From the IMG/VR virus record IMGVR_UViG_3300019758_000009, positions 1-64,000 of that record: a stretch of 64,000 bases of DNA; one strand, given 5' to 3'. Source of the stretch: a virus. Positions 14,624 through 22,539 of the stretch are shown one piece after another (position 1 is the stretch's first letter; each line of letters starts with the position of its first letter). Below the pieces are notes generated by a model that saw only the letters and a program-made list of their open reading frames with translations, had not been told where the DNA came from and did no database searches. A program made the translations under genes and the position numbers.

Positions 14624-16567
14624 TTACAAATCTTTAAACTGCTCTATTGTCAATACATGGCAATTAGGGTCCTCTTTAGCCTTCACAACTTTACTGTTTG
14701 TGGAATTTGGGTTAGCTACTATGAGGTGGGTAATCTTCTTACTGTAAGATTTTTTAACCTCACCGCCCTCTTCTGTGATAGCTTTCTCAAGATCCTTATC
14801 CCTTACGCCACTGAAGCATGCTGTAACACCTAAATACTTACTGCCTTTAGGTTCCTGGGCCGGTGTTTTGATGTATTTGGGGTCTATGTGTGTACTAGCA
14901 TACCAGCTCGGGAAGTATTTGATACCTGCTTCAAATATAGCGATAGTCTTATCTGCCAGCCCTTTAACCTTGTTAAGGTTCGCAATATGCGAGTGGTCGA
15001 GTCCAGCGTAGTTGTCATACGTCATTATCTCTGTGATATAATCTGCAGGCAAATTATCCAGTATTAGCTGGAGTTTTGTTGAGCCGATGCCCGTGAACTC
15101 TCCAGACGCATGCATAATTTTCGCTAACGATTTTGAGCCGCTACGTAATGTTCGTACCTGATCGATTAGCTGCGATGCCGTGGCGTCTCCAAGGCCGTCT
15201 ACGGCTACCACTTCGTCGTGGGTTAAATTCAGTATCCTCGCAACTATCTGATAACCAGCGTTGAACAATTTCTCGATCGCGCTTTCTGCAAATTCTTCAA
15301 ATCCAAGGATTTCGAAGAATGAAACGATCTTCGCTAACTGCGCCCCTTTGCATCTTTCGTTTGAACACATAAGCTCTACGTAACTGCTGTTCCACTCGGT
15401 GCTGCTACCGCATGCTGGGCAAGTGTCAAATTCAGCTAGCATTTCACCCATAGCTTCTTCGTCGTAGCTTACTGTCTCTATAATTTTCGGGATTACCTCT
15501 CCAGATCTTTTTACCACAACCTTTGATCCCTTAGCTATGTTATTATCCACAATCCACTTCATGTTATAGCCAGTTGGGTTAGATACTTCTGCCCCTGATA
15601 AAATAACTCTTTCTAGAGCTACTGTAGGCTTTAAGAATCTCTGCTTGGATACCTTACAGTTTACAGAATTAACAGTTGTTTCGATACGCTCTTCAAAATC
15701 ACCTTTGTACGCCATAGCGTAATTAGGGTTACCTGTCCGTTCATCTCTTCCTAGCCTCTGCCTATCTTCTGCTGTTACAACGTTAATGACTAAACCATCG
15801 ATCTCGTAATCCTTATTCCATGAACTGTAAAGGCTATTCATTAGTTCGTCAGTTAAGTACTGAGCTCTAATGTAATACTGAGGGACATCAATAGCGTTGA
15901 TTTTGTTTAGTTCATCCATCATAGTTCTGAAATCCCCCATTTCTAACTCATCAGAGTAATACCTGAAGTAGTCCACATGTTTCAATAATAAACTTGGGGT
16001 ATCATTATTAAGCAGGCCAAGAACAGTGCCTCTAAGGGTTTTATATTCTTTGCCATCGCGAGGATTGGTCTGGCCCTTCCAGTAAGTATCCCAGTTTGCC
16101 CTGGAAATGATAAATTCTCCACCTGTAAATCTTAACGGGCCATTGTTTGGAGCGTTAATGATTTTTAAATGGTTATCGCTTCTTTGTCCTTCGTTCTCGT
16201 CACCTCCCCTTGTAAAGGCGGCTCCAGTGATTGAGTCATCCAATAATGATCCCCCGTCAAATTTAGGTCCTATCGCGATATAATCTGTTTCTGACAGGTT
16301 ATTCTTCCTTAGCCACTCGCTTACCTCTTTGAGGGTCTTTAGCTTTTTAAGGCTACGCATTGGTATTGGTAGCTTTTGTTTTCGTTCTCCTCGAAATGTA
16401 AATGGCTCAATATTTACGACGAAGGGGTGATTAGGGTGTTTTTCTGCGAATGCAACCTTATGTGCATCATACACTTCATCCGATATATCAGCTTCTCCGG
16501 TTCTGTACGACTTATTCCACGCCTTAAGCTTGTCAAGTAACTCTTTGTCTTTTAATGTTAATTCCAT
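14624..16567 (-). CDS. ligA: NAD-dependent DNA ligase
   Basis: The 647-aa protein has the full LigA layout: Ia domain, adenylation domain with the KFDG nucleophile (Lys102), an OB fold, a four-cysteine zinc finger (CPACG then CSNERC), helix-hairpin-helix repeats (VDGLGDATASQLI, FTGIGSTKL) and a C-terminal BRCT domain (FSGVRDKDLEKAI onward). It seals nicks during replication and repair. Length is close to bacterial LigA, so nothing is missing. It has a promoter of its own and a strong terminator. Confidence 0.95.
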   Translation of the reverse strand: MELTLKDKELLDKLKAWNKSYRTGEADISDEVYDAHKVAFAEKHPNHPFVVNIEPFTFRGERKQKLPIPMRSLKKLKTLKEVSEWLRKNNLSETDYIAIGPKFDGGSLLDDSITGAAFTRGGDENEGQRSDNHLKIINAPNNGPLRFTGGEFIISRANWDTYWKGQTNPRDGKEYKTLRGTVLGLLNNDTPSLLLKHVDYFRYYSDELEMGDFRTMMDELNKINAIDVPQYYIRAQYLTDELMNSLYSSWNKDYEIDGLVINVVTAEDRQRLGRDERTGNPNYAMAYKGDFEERIETTVNSVNCKVSKQRFLKPTVALERVILSGAEVSNPTGYNMKWIVDNNIAKGSKVVVKRSGEVIPKIIETVSYDEEAMGEMLAEFDTCPACGSSTEWNSSYVELMCSNERCKGAQLAKIVSFFEILGFEEFAESAIEKLFNAGYQIVARILNLTHDEVVAVDGLGDATASQLIDQVRTLRSGSKSLAKIMHASGEFTGIGSTKLQLILDNLPADYITEIMTYDNYAGLDHSHIANLNKVKGLADKTIAIFEAGIKYFPSWYASTHIDPKYIKTPAQEPKGSKYLGVTACFSGVRDKDLEKAITEEGGEVKKSYSKKITHLIVANPNSTNSKVVKAKEDPNCHVLTIEQFKDL

Positions 16568-16602
16568 ATGCTATACTTTAAATGGGTATTGGTAATTCAG
16601 TG

Positions 16603-16634
16603 CGAAAATAATACTAATAATTGATAAAACCAAA
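16603..16634 (-). promoter_or_regulatory. Leftward promoter of ligA
   Basis: On the minus strand TTTG (16631-16634), 20 nt, TATTTTCG (16603-16610; one base off TAnnTTTG). The spacer holds TCAATTATT (16616-16624). Confidence 0.7.
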
Positions 16635-16672
16635 AAATGAGGACAACTTTTTACGGCTGCCCTCATTTTTTT
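16631..16672 (-). terminator. Rho-independent terminator
   Basis: A 16-bp stem (16632-16647 with 16656-16671) with loop TTTTTACG (plus-strand reading) and a T-run on the minus strand. The loop and stem base are the same as in the terminator at 17586-17623. Confidence 0.9.
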
Positions 16673-17531
16673 AGAAATTAAGATCTATTATTGATTTTAT
16701 TTGATCAATATCTTTTTGCCTTCCCATATCTTTTTTAGCCTTAATGATATCAAAAACTGGCTGTATGCCAACCTCTTGTCCGGATAACGTGAATACAGAA
16801 ACATTATACTCAGAAGCCCTGTTAACTGTGTCTATAAGAATATCTACCTTTTTACCGCCATGCTCTAATCCTATCACGATCTTATCCAAGGTTTCGATAT
16901 ACTCGCTATCATTGAATTTATATACATTCAGATTGTGTAAAGCCTGTATAATGCTCATCTGTTCAGAGCTTGGTTGATAGATAATTATATCTACATCTTC
17001 AGGGGGATTAGGGAGTTTTAGCCCATGCATATCAAGAGCTACAGAGCCACCTATTCTAATGTTATCATGCCCGGACAAGCTATCGATTATACCTAAAACA
17101 AAATCCGGTATGTAAGTATAAATGGATGACCTTTGCTTTGCATCTACATTAATTAATGTATCGATTGAAGTTACCGGTTTCGCCGCTGTTTTAGGTGTCC
17201 CCTTACTTTCTTCTTTTTGAGATGCATATAAATCTATAAAGCTCTCCATTGATATTGAGGTAAGAACGTCTCCGTTATCGTCTTTGCCGATAAAGGATAT
17301 ACGAACATTACCTTGCGATGTTAACCAGATGTTAGCTGTAGCGGGATATGCGGCTCTTCCTCTTCCTGGGAGGCCGATTTCAACATTTGAGTCTCCGTAT
17401 AAAGATTTTAATCTAGATACTATAGTCTCCCAATCAGTCCTGCTGTAAGCTTCTACCAGCACTCCGTATTCACTTGCGTCAAAACGATTTCCACGCAATT
17501 TATCCGTTAATTTACATTTTTGTAATTCCAT
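16671..17531 (-). CDS. Nucleotidyltransferase-fold protein with N-terminal domain
   Basis: The C-terminal 150 residues carry the transferase core: NIRIGGSVALDMHGLKL then EDVDIIIYQPS, with a later KVDILID. This parallels the stand-alone protein at 7063-7527 (both read G(S/T)xALxxHG...D(V/I)DI). The N-terminal 100 residues form a separate small alpha/beta domain (LYGDSNVEIGLPGRGRAA), joined by a lysine/proline-rich linker. The order G-S, D-x-D suggests an intact active site. Substrate unknown; toxin-like, RNA-modifying and tRNA-end activities are all possible. Confidence 0.7.
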   Translation of the reverse strand: MELQKCKLTDKLRGNRFDASEYGVLVEAYSRTDWETIVSRLKSLYGDSNVEIGLPGRGRAAYPATANIWLTSQGNVRISFIGKDDNGDVLTSISMESFIDLYASQKEESKGTPKTAAKPVTSIDTLINVDAKQRSSIYTYIPDFVLGIIDSLSGHDNIRIGGSVALDMHGLKLPNPPEDVDIIIYQPSSEQMSIIQALHNLNVYKFNDSEYIETLDKIVIGLEHGGKKVDILIDTVNRASEYNVSVFTLSGQEVGIQPVFDIIKAKKDMGRQKDIDQIKSIIDLNF

Positions 17532-17555
17532 ACGCTGTAATTTTTTAATTTAGGT

Positions 17556-17587
17556 CAAATGTAATACTAATAATTAACAAAAGCAAA
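17556..17587 (-). promoter_or_regulatory. Leftward promoter, host type
   Basis: On the minus strand TTTG (17584-17587), 20 nt, perfect TACATTTG (17556-17563). The spacer has TTAATTATT, one base off the TCAATTATT seen in four other promoters. Confidence 0.85.
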
Positions 17588-17623
17588 AAAGAGAAGCAAC
17601 TTTTTACGGTTACTTCTCTTTTT
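17586..17623 (-). terminator. Rho-independent terminator after dut
   Basis: A 15-bp stem (17586-17600 with 17609-17623), loop TTTTTACG on the plus strand, T-run on the minus strand. It ends the dUTPase transcript. Confidence 0.9.
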
Positions 17624-17651
17624 ATAAGTTATATTATTGCCTTTGTATATT

Positions 17652-18110
17652 TTACGATACACCGCTGTGACCAAAGCCCCCTGCACCCCTTTCGGTGTTA
17701 TCCAGGGTATCAGTAAGGTCAAAAGACGCCTTACATACTGGAGCGAATACCATTTGACATATCCTGTCTCCAGGTTGTATCCTAAAGTCATCTAGGCCTA
17801 GATTTTTCAAAATTACCTTAACCTCTCCCCTGTAGTCGGCATCTATAGTTCCCGGTGTGTTCAGCACGGTTATACTATGCTTGGCAGCTAGGCCACTTCT
17901 AGGCCTAATTTGCCCCTCATATCCTGGCGGGATAGCCATAAATAGCCCGGTAGGTATAATAATTGACTGCATCGGCTTGCAGTATAGCTCGTCAACACTG
18001 AAAGAGCTAAGGTCAGCCCTTAAATCCATTCCTGATGAATTTTCGGTAGAATATTCCGGTAACGGGTTGTTTGATTTGTTTACTATCTTAATTTTTAGAT
18101 CCATACTCAA
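17652..18110 (-). CDS. dut: dUTP diphosphatase
   Basis: All five trimeric dUTPase motifs are present: SGMDLRA, RPRSGLAAKHSI, GTIDADYRGEV, GDRICQMV and RGAGGFGHSG. It hydrolyses dUTP to dUMP and diphosphate, keeping uracil out of phage DNA and supplying dUMP for thymidylate synthesis. Length (152 aa) is standard. The first of two in-frame ATG codons (18110 and 18104) overlaps the end of the upstream gene by 23 bp. Confidence 0.97.
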   Translation of the reverse strand: MSMDLKIKIVNKSNNPLPEYSTENSSGMDLRADLSSFSVDELYCKPMQSIIIPTGLFMAIPPGYEGQIRPRSGLAAKHSITVLNTPGTIDADYRGEVKVILKNLGLDDFRIQPGDRICQMVFAPVCKASFDLTDTLDNTERGAGGFGHSGVS

Positions 18111-18438
18111 TAACTTTTGCGTTTTTTAATGATAGCGTTCTTTTACCTTTTATTTTTCGAGATGGTAAATATTCTCGGTCAATACCGCATAGCTTGTCGT
18201 ACTCCTCAATTCTAAGTACGCCGATGTCGGATGTCTCGATTTCAACATCTGGATGCATATGCCTCCAATAAAACCCAGCAGCCGTATAAACTTTGCCGTT
18301 ACATGTATTCGATATACCTTGAGGCATTGATGCTGTAAGTTCAGCAGCGGCCCTTACCGATTTAAATACACCAACAAGTATTCGAGCTGGGTTGAAAGCT
18401 AAGACTATTTTTGACTCTGGTAGGTTTAATCCAGTCAT
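18088..18438 (-). CDS. NUMOD-like DNA-binding domain protein
   Basis: Residues 20-60 (GVFKSVRAAAELTASMPQG, then SNTCNGKVYTAAGFYWR) match the pattern of NUMOD1/IENR modules, the small helix-turn-helix repeats that accompany homing nucleases (sequence S..eAa..., Is..c.Gk....gG..W). No nuclease domain is attached in this 116-aa protein, so it may be a relic of a homing endonuclease or a stand-alone DNA-binding protein. It precedes dut with a 23-bp overlap. Confidence 0.55.
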   Translation of the reverse strand: MTGLNLPESKIVLAFNPARILVGVFKSVRAAAELTASMPQGISNTCNGKVYTAAGFYWRHMHPDVEIETSDIGVLRIEEYDKLCGIDREYLPSRKIKGKRTLSLKNAKVIEYGSKN

Positions 18439-18453
18439 ATAATTTATTTTAAA

Positions 18454-18475
18454 GCAAAAGCCCCCGAAGGGGCTT
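18454..18475 (-). terminator. Rho-independent terminator with UUCG loop
   Basis: AAGCCCC/GGGGCTT stem (18458-18464 with 18469-18475) capped by UUCG in the leftward RNA, followed by TTTTGCTTT. It ends the gene at 18478-18924. Confidence 0.9.
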
Positions 18476-18477
18476 GG

Positions 18478-18924
18478 TTATGCTTGGTTAACGTCTTCCT
18501 GTTTTGGTAAACGGGCATCAGATGCTTCTGACAAGTATCTGTCACTAACAGTGAATCCATTAATGAATACTTCATGCAATCTCTCGTAAGAGTAAAACAA
18601 CAGGCTAGGAACAGCCCAGCATGCGAAATCAAATCCAAGAATAGCGCTGATCATTGATGGCTGGCCTTCTAGTTTTAAATGGATATGCTTTTTGTCAATC
18701 TCAAGTCTTTCACATACGAAATCAATCTGTTTCTCTCTTTCCTCAAGGTAACCTTGAACAGTTAGCCCCTTTCCGGCCTCACCTAGCGACTCAATGAAGT
18801 GTTCCGCATTGAACACTCGGTTGCTACCGATATTTGAAAAAAGTAACCCTGGAAGCTCTTTATAGGTGGCTTCACCCTCTTGTTTTACTTGCCCTAAATC
18901 GCAAGCTTCTTCGTTTTCTTTCAT
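18478..18924 (-). CDS. Hypothetical protein (148 aa)
   Basis: I chose the ATG at 18924 (MKENEEACDLG); a TTG two codons earlier is ruled out because the -7 box ends only about 12 bp upstream. The protein has an acidic helical start and one hydrophobic segment (AILGFDFACWAVPSLLFY, about residue 100) that may touch a membrane. It is a single-gene transcript with its own promoter and terminator. Function unknown. Confidence 0.7.
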   Translation of the reverse strand: MKENEEACDLGQVKQEGEATYKELPGLLFSNIGSNRVFNAEHFIESLGEAGKGLTVQGYLEEREKQIDFVCERLEIDKKHIHLKLEGQPSMISAILGFDFACWAVPSLLFYSYERLHEVFINGFTVSDRYLSEASDARLPKQEDVNQA

Positions 18925-18941
18925 AAGCAAATATTATTATG

Positions 18942-18972
18942 CAAAGATATTAAAATAATTGAAATTTACAAC
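18942..18972 (-). promoter_or_regulatory. Leftward promoter, host type
   Basis: On the minus strand GTTG (18969-18972), 19 nt, perfect TATCTTTG (18942-18949). The spacer contains TCAATTATT (18954-18962). Confidence 0.85.
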
Positions 18973-18973
18973 A

Positions 18974-19540
18974 CTATGGATTAATTAATCCATTTCTCAC
19001 CAATATTTCATGGAGCTTCATCGGGTCATTAGCATAAACCCTTGTAGGGTTAGCTCCACTTCTAAGCTGGAAGTGTGGTGAATCTACAAATTTCTTCCAG
19101 TATCCTCCCACCTCTAAACCTAAGTCAGCGCCGCACTTCATCATGGTTTCCCATTCATACTTATGCTCCTTTAAAGTCCAAACTAAATCTAAATCTCCAT
19201 CATTGTCAAGGTCTAGTCTAGGAACTGCGTCGAACGCCTCCCCTAGATTATGGAACGACTCTGCTGGGCCGGCGTTGGTGACAATGTTGGGACCCGACTG
19301 TGGTCCTACGTTAATGAGGATGTCTGCAAGAAAATGATATCCTCTTTGGCGGTATTTATGGGCCTTTTCTTTCACCTGAAAGTAAGACCTTCCTTTTCTG
19401 TAAAGCTTCGCTTGCTCCTCAAGCGTTCTAGTTGTGCTGTAAATTAACACATCAAGACCTCTTGCTTTGGTTAGCTTCAGGAACTCATAAGCTTTATCCC
19501 TCATCTGAGGGACTAGTAAGTCAATCTTTTTATTCGACAT
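18974..19540 (-). CDS. Endolysin, peptidase M15 (L-alanyl-D-glutamate peptidase type)
   Basis: The 188-aa protein has the M15 zinc peptidase pattern: STTRTLEEQAKLYRKG near the N-terminus, SFHNLGEAFDAVP (H and D zinc ligands, SxHxxGxAxD) and DSPHFQL (third ligand His). Such enzymes cut the peptide stems of peptidoglycan to release virions. No signal peptide is present, so it needs a holin. It lies in the leftward block, away from the small membrane protein at 47331-47561 that may be that holin. Confidence 0.9.
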   Translation of the reverse strand: MSNKKIDLLVPQMRDKAYEFLKLTKARGLDVLIYSTTRTLEEQAKLYRKGRSYFQVKEKAHKYRQRGYHFLADILINVGPQSGPNIVTNAGPAESFHNLGEAFDAVPRLDLDNDGDLDLVWTLKEHKYEWETMMKCGADLGLEVGGYWKKFVDSPHFQLRSGANPTRVYANDPMKLHEILVRNGLINP

Positions 19541-19551
19541 ATGACCCTGTA

Positions 19552-20103
19552 TTAGTTATCGTCTTCCTCTTCCTCTAAATTAATAGGTAGATTAGCTTTG
19601 GTAGCTAATGCTACGTGCGTTATCTTTGTAATGAGAGCAGAATAAAGGTCCGTTACTTTACCGTTCACAATTTTATATGTGAAAGTAACATTTTTCAACT
19701 CATCCTCCAGCCTGATGATTGCATCTTTCTGCGATGATGCCGGCATGATGAATTTTTCCTTTACAACTTTTACCTTGTTTTTACCAGCTTCTTCCTCAAA
19801 AGCTACTGTTAACTCCCAGAACATATCCTCAAACTCGTAAGGAATATACTCCACGAATGAACCGGCCGTGTCCGGGGTATAGGCGATAACGTCGTTAAGA
19901 CTGACACCTGAAAATTGAACTCTTTCAATTTTATCGACAACTGTATTGTCTGTGTAGTTGGTTAGGGTGTTAAGGTAATCCTGAGCTACAACCTCAGCTT
20001 CCGTAAATGAAGAAACCTCCAATAATACAACGCGTTTTCTAACGCTTAACTCTCCTTCTGAGTTTTCAGCCGTGATACGGCCTGTGATTTTAAATAAATT
20101 CAT
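19552..20103 (-). CDS. DUF4494-like protein
   Basis: The 183-aa product opens with LFKITGRITAENSEGELSVRKR and then VSSFTEAEVVAQDYL, the pattern of the DUF4494 family found in Bacteroidetes genomes and phages. The family has no known function. The C-terminus is acidic (EEEEDDN). It has a perfect host-type promoter and the AATTATAGCGT-ATG start. Confidence 0.7.
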   Translation of the reverse strand: MNLFKITGRITAENSEGELSVRKRVVLLEVSSFTEAEVVAQDYLNTLTNYTDNTVVDKIERVQFSGVSLNDVIAYTPDTAGSFVEYIPYEFEDMFWELTVAFEEEAGKNKVKVVKEKFIMPASSQKDAIIRLEDELKNVTFTYKIVNGKVTDLYSALITKITHVALATKANLPINLEEEEDDN

Positions 20104-20126
20104 ACGCTATAATTTTAAATTCGATG

Positions 20127-20157
20127 CAAAGGTAACATTATTTTTTAATATACCAAA
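20127..20157 (-). promoter_or_regulatory. Leftward promoter, host type
   Basis: On the minus strand TTTG (20154-20157), 19 nt, TACCTTTG (20127-20134): perfect match. It overlaps the 3' end of the upstream gene. Confidence 0.9.
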
Positions 20158-20524
20158 AAACATCTGGGTTTTCTTTAAATTTTCTTTCGTACCCATTGTT
20201 TTTCATGAGTTTTATAATCTCATCGGATTTCCATGTGTCTGTAATTTTCGAGAAGCCATCTATGGTGACATTCTGATTGCAGAGCAATTTAACCCTTTCC
20301 TTTTCTATAAGGAACTGAGCGCAGATCTCTTCAGCTTTGTTTTGCTCCAAGGTACATTTATACCTCCAGAAATGCTGAATGAAACCTCGTGGTGATTCGA
20401 TAGTGTGCTTACCATTCCATTCCCAGTAATCGTATTTTTCGCCGTGTGCCTTAGCAAAAGCAACAAGATCCGTGACTAAGAGCTTGTTTTTGCGTGCTAT
20501 TTCAGATATTAACTTTTGTGCCAT
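20138..20524 (-). CDS. Hypothetical protein (128 aa)
   Basis: A soluble 128-aa protein with several tryptophans (KYDYWEWNGKHTIESPRGF). No family recognised. It has its own promoter at 20569-20600. Its last 20 bp hold the promoter of the next gene. Confidence 0.7.
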   Translation of the reverse strand: MAQKLISEIARKNKLLVTDLVAFAKAHGEKYDYWEWNGKHTIESPRGFIQHFWRYKCTLEQNKAEEICAQFLIEKERVKLLCNQNVTIDGFSKITDTWKSDEIIKLMKNNGYERKFKENPDVFWYIKK

Positions 20525-20568
20525 AATGCGCGTTTTAGATTCATAAGCGAGTAATTATTTATTAAGTG

Positions 20569-20600
20569 CAAATATAAAATAAATAATTGACATATGCAAG
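20569..20600 (-). promoter_or_regulatory. Leftward promoter, host type
   Basis: On the minus strand CTTG (20597-20600), 20 nt, TATATTTG (20569-20576). The spacer contains TCAATTATT (20582-20590). Confidence 0.85.
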
Positions 20601-20603
20601 TTT

Positions 20604-21467
20604 TTACTTGACAAATTTAAATTCACCATCCCAGCTAGATAGCATCGGTAATTTCTCTGACTTGTATAAGCGGTAAATTTTCTCCATACCGATTTTAGTT
20701 AACGTTAGAACAGACTCTCTTCTGTAAAACCATTTACCTTGCCGCGTTTTAGCTACAGGTTCATCAGATTCAAGAAAATTAATCTGGAACCAATCTCTGG
20801 TGTAGCCAGTTGGTAAGTACCCAACCTGCTGGAAGAGTTGATCCCCAGACTCTACCCACACCTTTGAATGCATTTTAATCTTTTTCTTAGCAATCAAATG
20901 AGACAATAACCCTTTCTGTTTAACGCCATTAAGCTGTAACACGGCTTGGGTGAGAGTTATTCCAGCTTTGAAGTTGTCTATCAAATCGTCTACGTGACTT
21001 TCTGATTTTGTCAACTTCTCTTGTAGCTGCCTATTTTCTTCGAGTTGCTTAGACATGAATAAAACTTCAGTTTCAGACAGACTGGGAAAGTATGTCTTTA
21101 TGAATTGAAGAGATGAGTTTTCCGCAACGAATCCACCAGTACGCCTGATTGTTGGTAGTACAAGATCAGTTATCCAATCTTGAAAGTCTTCTGCTGAAGG
21201 AGAATTAGACTTTATTGTTGCTCTATAAAGTTGCTTTTCTGATATGAAATCAGACTTATGTAAAGGTGGCGTTTCTGCCGCCTCGCTAACTTTCAGTGCT
21301 TTACGTAACTTATTCATATCTGGAAGCTTGTTCCCGCTCGTCGTAACTTTTGTCGGAGCCCACAATTTTAAAGCTACCTCACCAGCGTTAAACATTGGCT
21401 TTTCTGATGTTCCATACACGCTAAAATCACCAAACATACGATGTTTGAAATTCTTTAATTTTTCCAT
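20604..21467 (-). CDS. BRO-N domain antirepressor-like protein
   Basis: The N-terminal 110 residues match the BRO-N/antirepressor domain: FNAGEVALKLWAP, then FISEKQLYRATIKSNSPSA and FQDWITDLVLPTIRRTGGF. A coiled coil follows and the C-terminal 120 residues resemble a KilA-C-type DNA-binding part. Such proteins (P22 Ant, P1 Ant1) bind DNA or repressors in temperate phages. No CI-like repressor is visible in the window. A perfect 24-bp palindrome lies 37 bp upstream and may be its operator. Confidence 0.85.
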   Translation of the reverse strand: MEKLKNFKHRMFGDFSVYGTSEKPMFNAGEVALKLWAPTKVTTSGNKLPDMNKLRKALKVSEAAETPPLHKSDFISEKQLYRATIKSNSPSAEDFQDWITDLVLPTIRRTGGFVAENSSLQFIKTYFPSLSETEVLFMSKQLEENRQLQEKLTKSESHVDDLIDNFKAGITLTQAVLQLNGVKQKGLLSHLIAKKKIKMHSKVWVESGDQLFQQVGYLPTGYTRDWFQINFLESDEPVAKTRQGKWFYRRESVLTLTKIGMEKIYRLYKSEKLPMLSSWDGEFKFVK

Positions 21468-21503
21468 AAGCTTTTATTTTAATTGTACATAATATAATTT
21501 ATT

Positions 21504-21527
21504 CTCCCGCACGATATCGTGCGGGAG
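21504..21527. promoter_or_regulatory. Perfect 24-bp palindrome, probable operator
   Basis: The 12-bp arm CTCCCGCACGAT is followed immediately by its exact reverse complement. It is G+C-rich in an AT-rich intergenic spacer between the BRO gene (start 21467) and the end of the initiator-like gene (21584). There is no T-tract on either side, which favours a protein-binding site over a terminator, though a hairpin in the leftward RNA would be very stable. Confidence 0.75.
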
Positions 21528-21583
21528 CTAATGGACAGTGTGTTACGTTATTTATTTAAATTGCCCGTAAACATAACTGTTCA

Positions 21584-22342
21584 TCAAGAGGTTTTTATAA
21601 TTCGATCCCCTTCAAGCTTGAAGTCCCCAGCTTTCGGCTTTTGATATACTGGATAGTCGCCACGTTTACCTCCTAACATTTTGAATCTAGCCCAAATATC
21701 ATCCTCGTATTGCCATAAAGCATTTATAGCTGATAGATCTATGGAGATGCCATTATCATCTCGCATTTTGATGATATTAACAAACCCGCTATCTGGATTT
21801 GATAACTCGGACAGCCTCTTGTATGTTGCGCGTTTTGAGATACCTATCAACTCAAGATCCCCGGCTATTTTTGTAGAGGAATGGTATGTGCTGATTGTTT
21901 TTAGATCTCCATCGATGTAAAATATTTTCCATAACAGCGCTAGGAATAGCTTCTGGTAGACGGTAAGTACAGAGGTGGTAAGAATTACACTGGGGATTCG
22001 CTCAGCTTTTTCTTGTTTGCTTTCCAGTATATCTACTGTTATGTGTACTTTTTTACCGTCTTCGCTCATTTTTCTCATTACAGAAATAGCGTTCGCCTGC
22101 TCTAATTCAAGTAATGCTTTCTGGTAGGTGTTTGAGCTTATCGCGAACTTTTTCTTCATGAAGGTATAACTTGGGTCAAACCTCTTGTTTTCTGTTTCCA
22201 GAACCCCCTTTGTCCATCTGATGGCTAGGTACACAAATTTAGATGCTGGAGATATAGCGTCATTGCCTACGGTTCTTAATTTTCTAATTCTTTCTGGGAG
22301 TGGTGTCTCCCCTCCTTTAAACTCTATAAAGTTCTTCTTCAT
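21584..22342 (-). CDS. Probable replication initiator with two winged-helix domains
   Basis: The 252-aa protein appears to contain two winged helix-turn-helix units: residues 30-110 (FVYLAIRWTKG ... SSNTYQKALLELEQANAI) and 120-215 (FLALLWKIF ... ISKRATYKRLSELSNPDSGF). This duplicated layout is that of RepA/RepE-type initiators and DnaD-like replication proteins. It lies directly beside four tandem 21-22 bp repeats (22454-22539), the usual position for an iteron-binding initiator. No domain call is certain; a transcription regulator is the alternative. Confidence 0.6.
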   Translation of the reverse strand: MKKNFIEFKGGETPLPERIRKLRTVGNDAISPASKFVYLAIRWTKGVLETENKRFDPSYTFMKKKFAISSNTYQKALLELEQANAISVMRKMSEDGKKVHITVDILESKQEKAERIPSVILTTSVLTVYQKLFLALLWKIFYIDGDLKTISTYHSSTKIAGDLELIGISKRATYKRLSELSNPDSGFVNIIKMRDDNGISIDLSAINALWQYEDDIWARFKMLGGKRGDYPVYQKPKAGDFKLEGDRIIKTS

Positions 22343-22381
22343 AAGCTAGCTTGTTTGTTTATCGATTTTTACTTTATGGTG

Positions 22382-22412
22382 CAAATATATAAAAAAAACT
22401 TTAAATAGCAAA
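22382..22412 (-). promoter_or_regulatory. Leftward promoter of the initiator-like gene
   Basis: On the minus strand TTTG (22409-22412), 19 nt, TATATTTG (22382-22389): perfect match. The iterons lie 42 bp further upstream, so the gene product could repress its own promoter. Confidence 0.9.
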
Positions 22413-22453
22413 TAAAGCGCTCTTTATTTCTAATTTCACTGCATAAATAAACC

Positions 22454-22539
22454 ACTGCACAGAAAGAGTGGGTTTACTGCACAGAAAGAGTGGGTTTACT
22501 GCACAGAAAGAGTGATCTACTGCACAGAAAGAGTACAGT
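22454..22539. repeat. Four tandem 21-22 bp repeats (candidate origin iterons)
   Basis: Units begin at 22454, 22476, 22498 and 22519, each with the core ACTGCACAGAAAGAGTG (the last shortened to AGAGTA). The first two units are 22 bp, the last two 21 bp, so the repeats are in helical phase. They lie in a 456-bp non-coding gap at the point where gene direction switches and next to an initiator-like gene. The downstream side is AT-rich with further short repeats (AAAACCCAAG twice). Confidence 0.9.

Noticed and set aside
22454-22539. Tandem repeats as a CRISPR array
   Set aside because: There are no unique spacers between the units; the repeats are directly adjacent.
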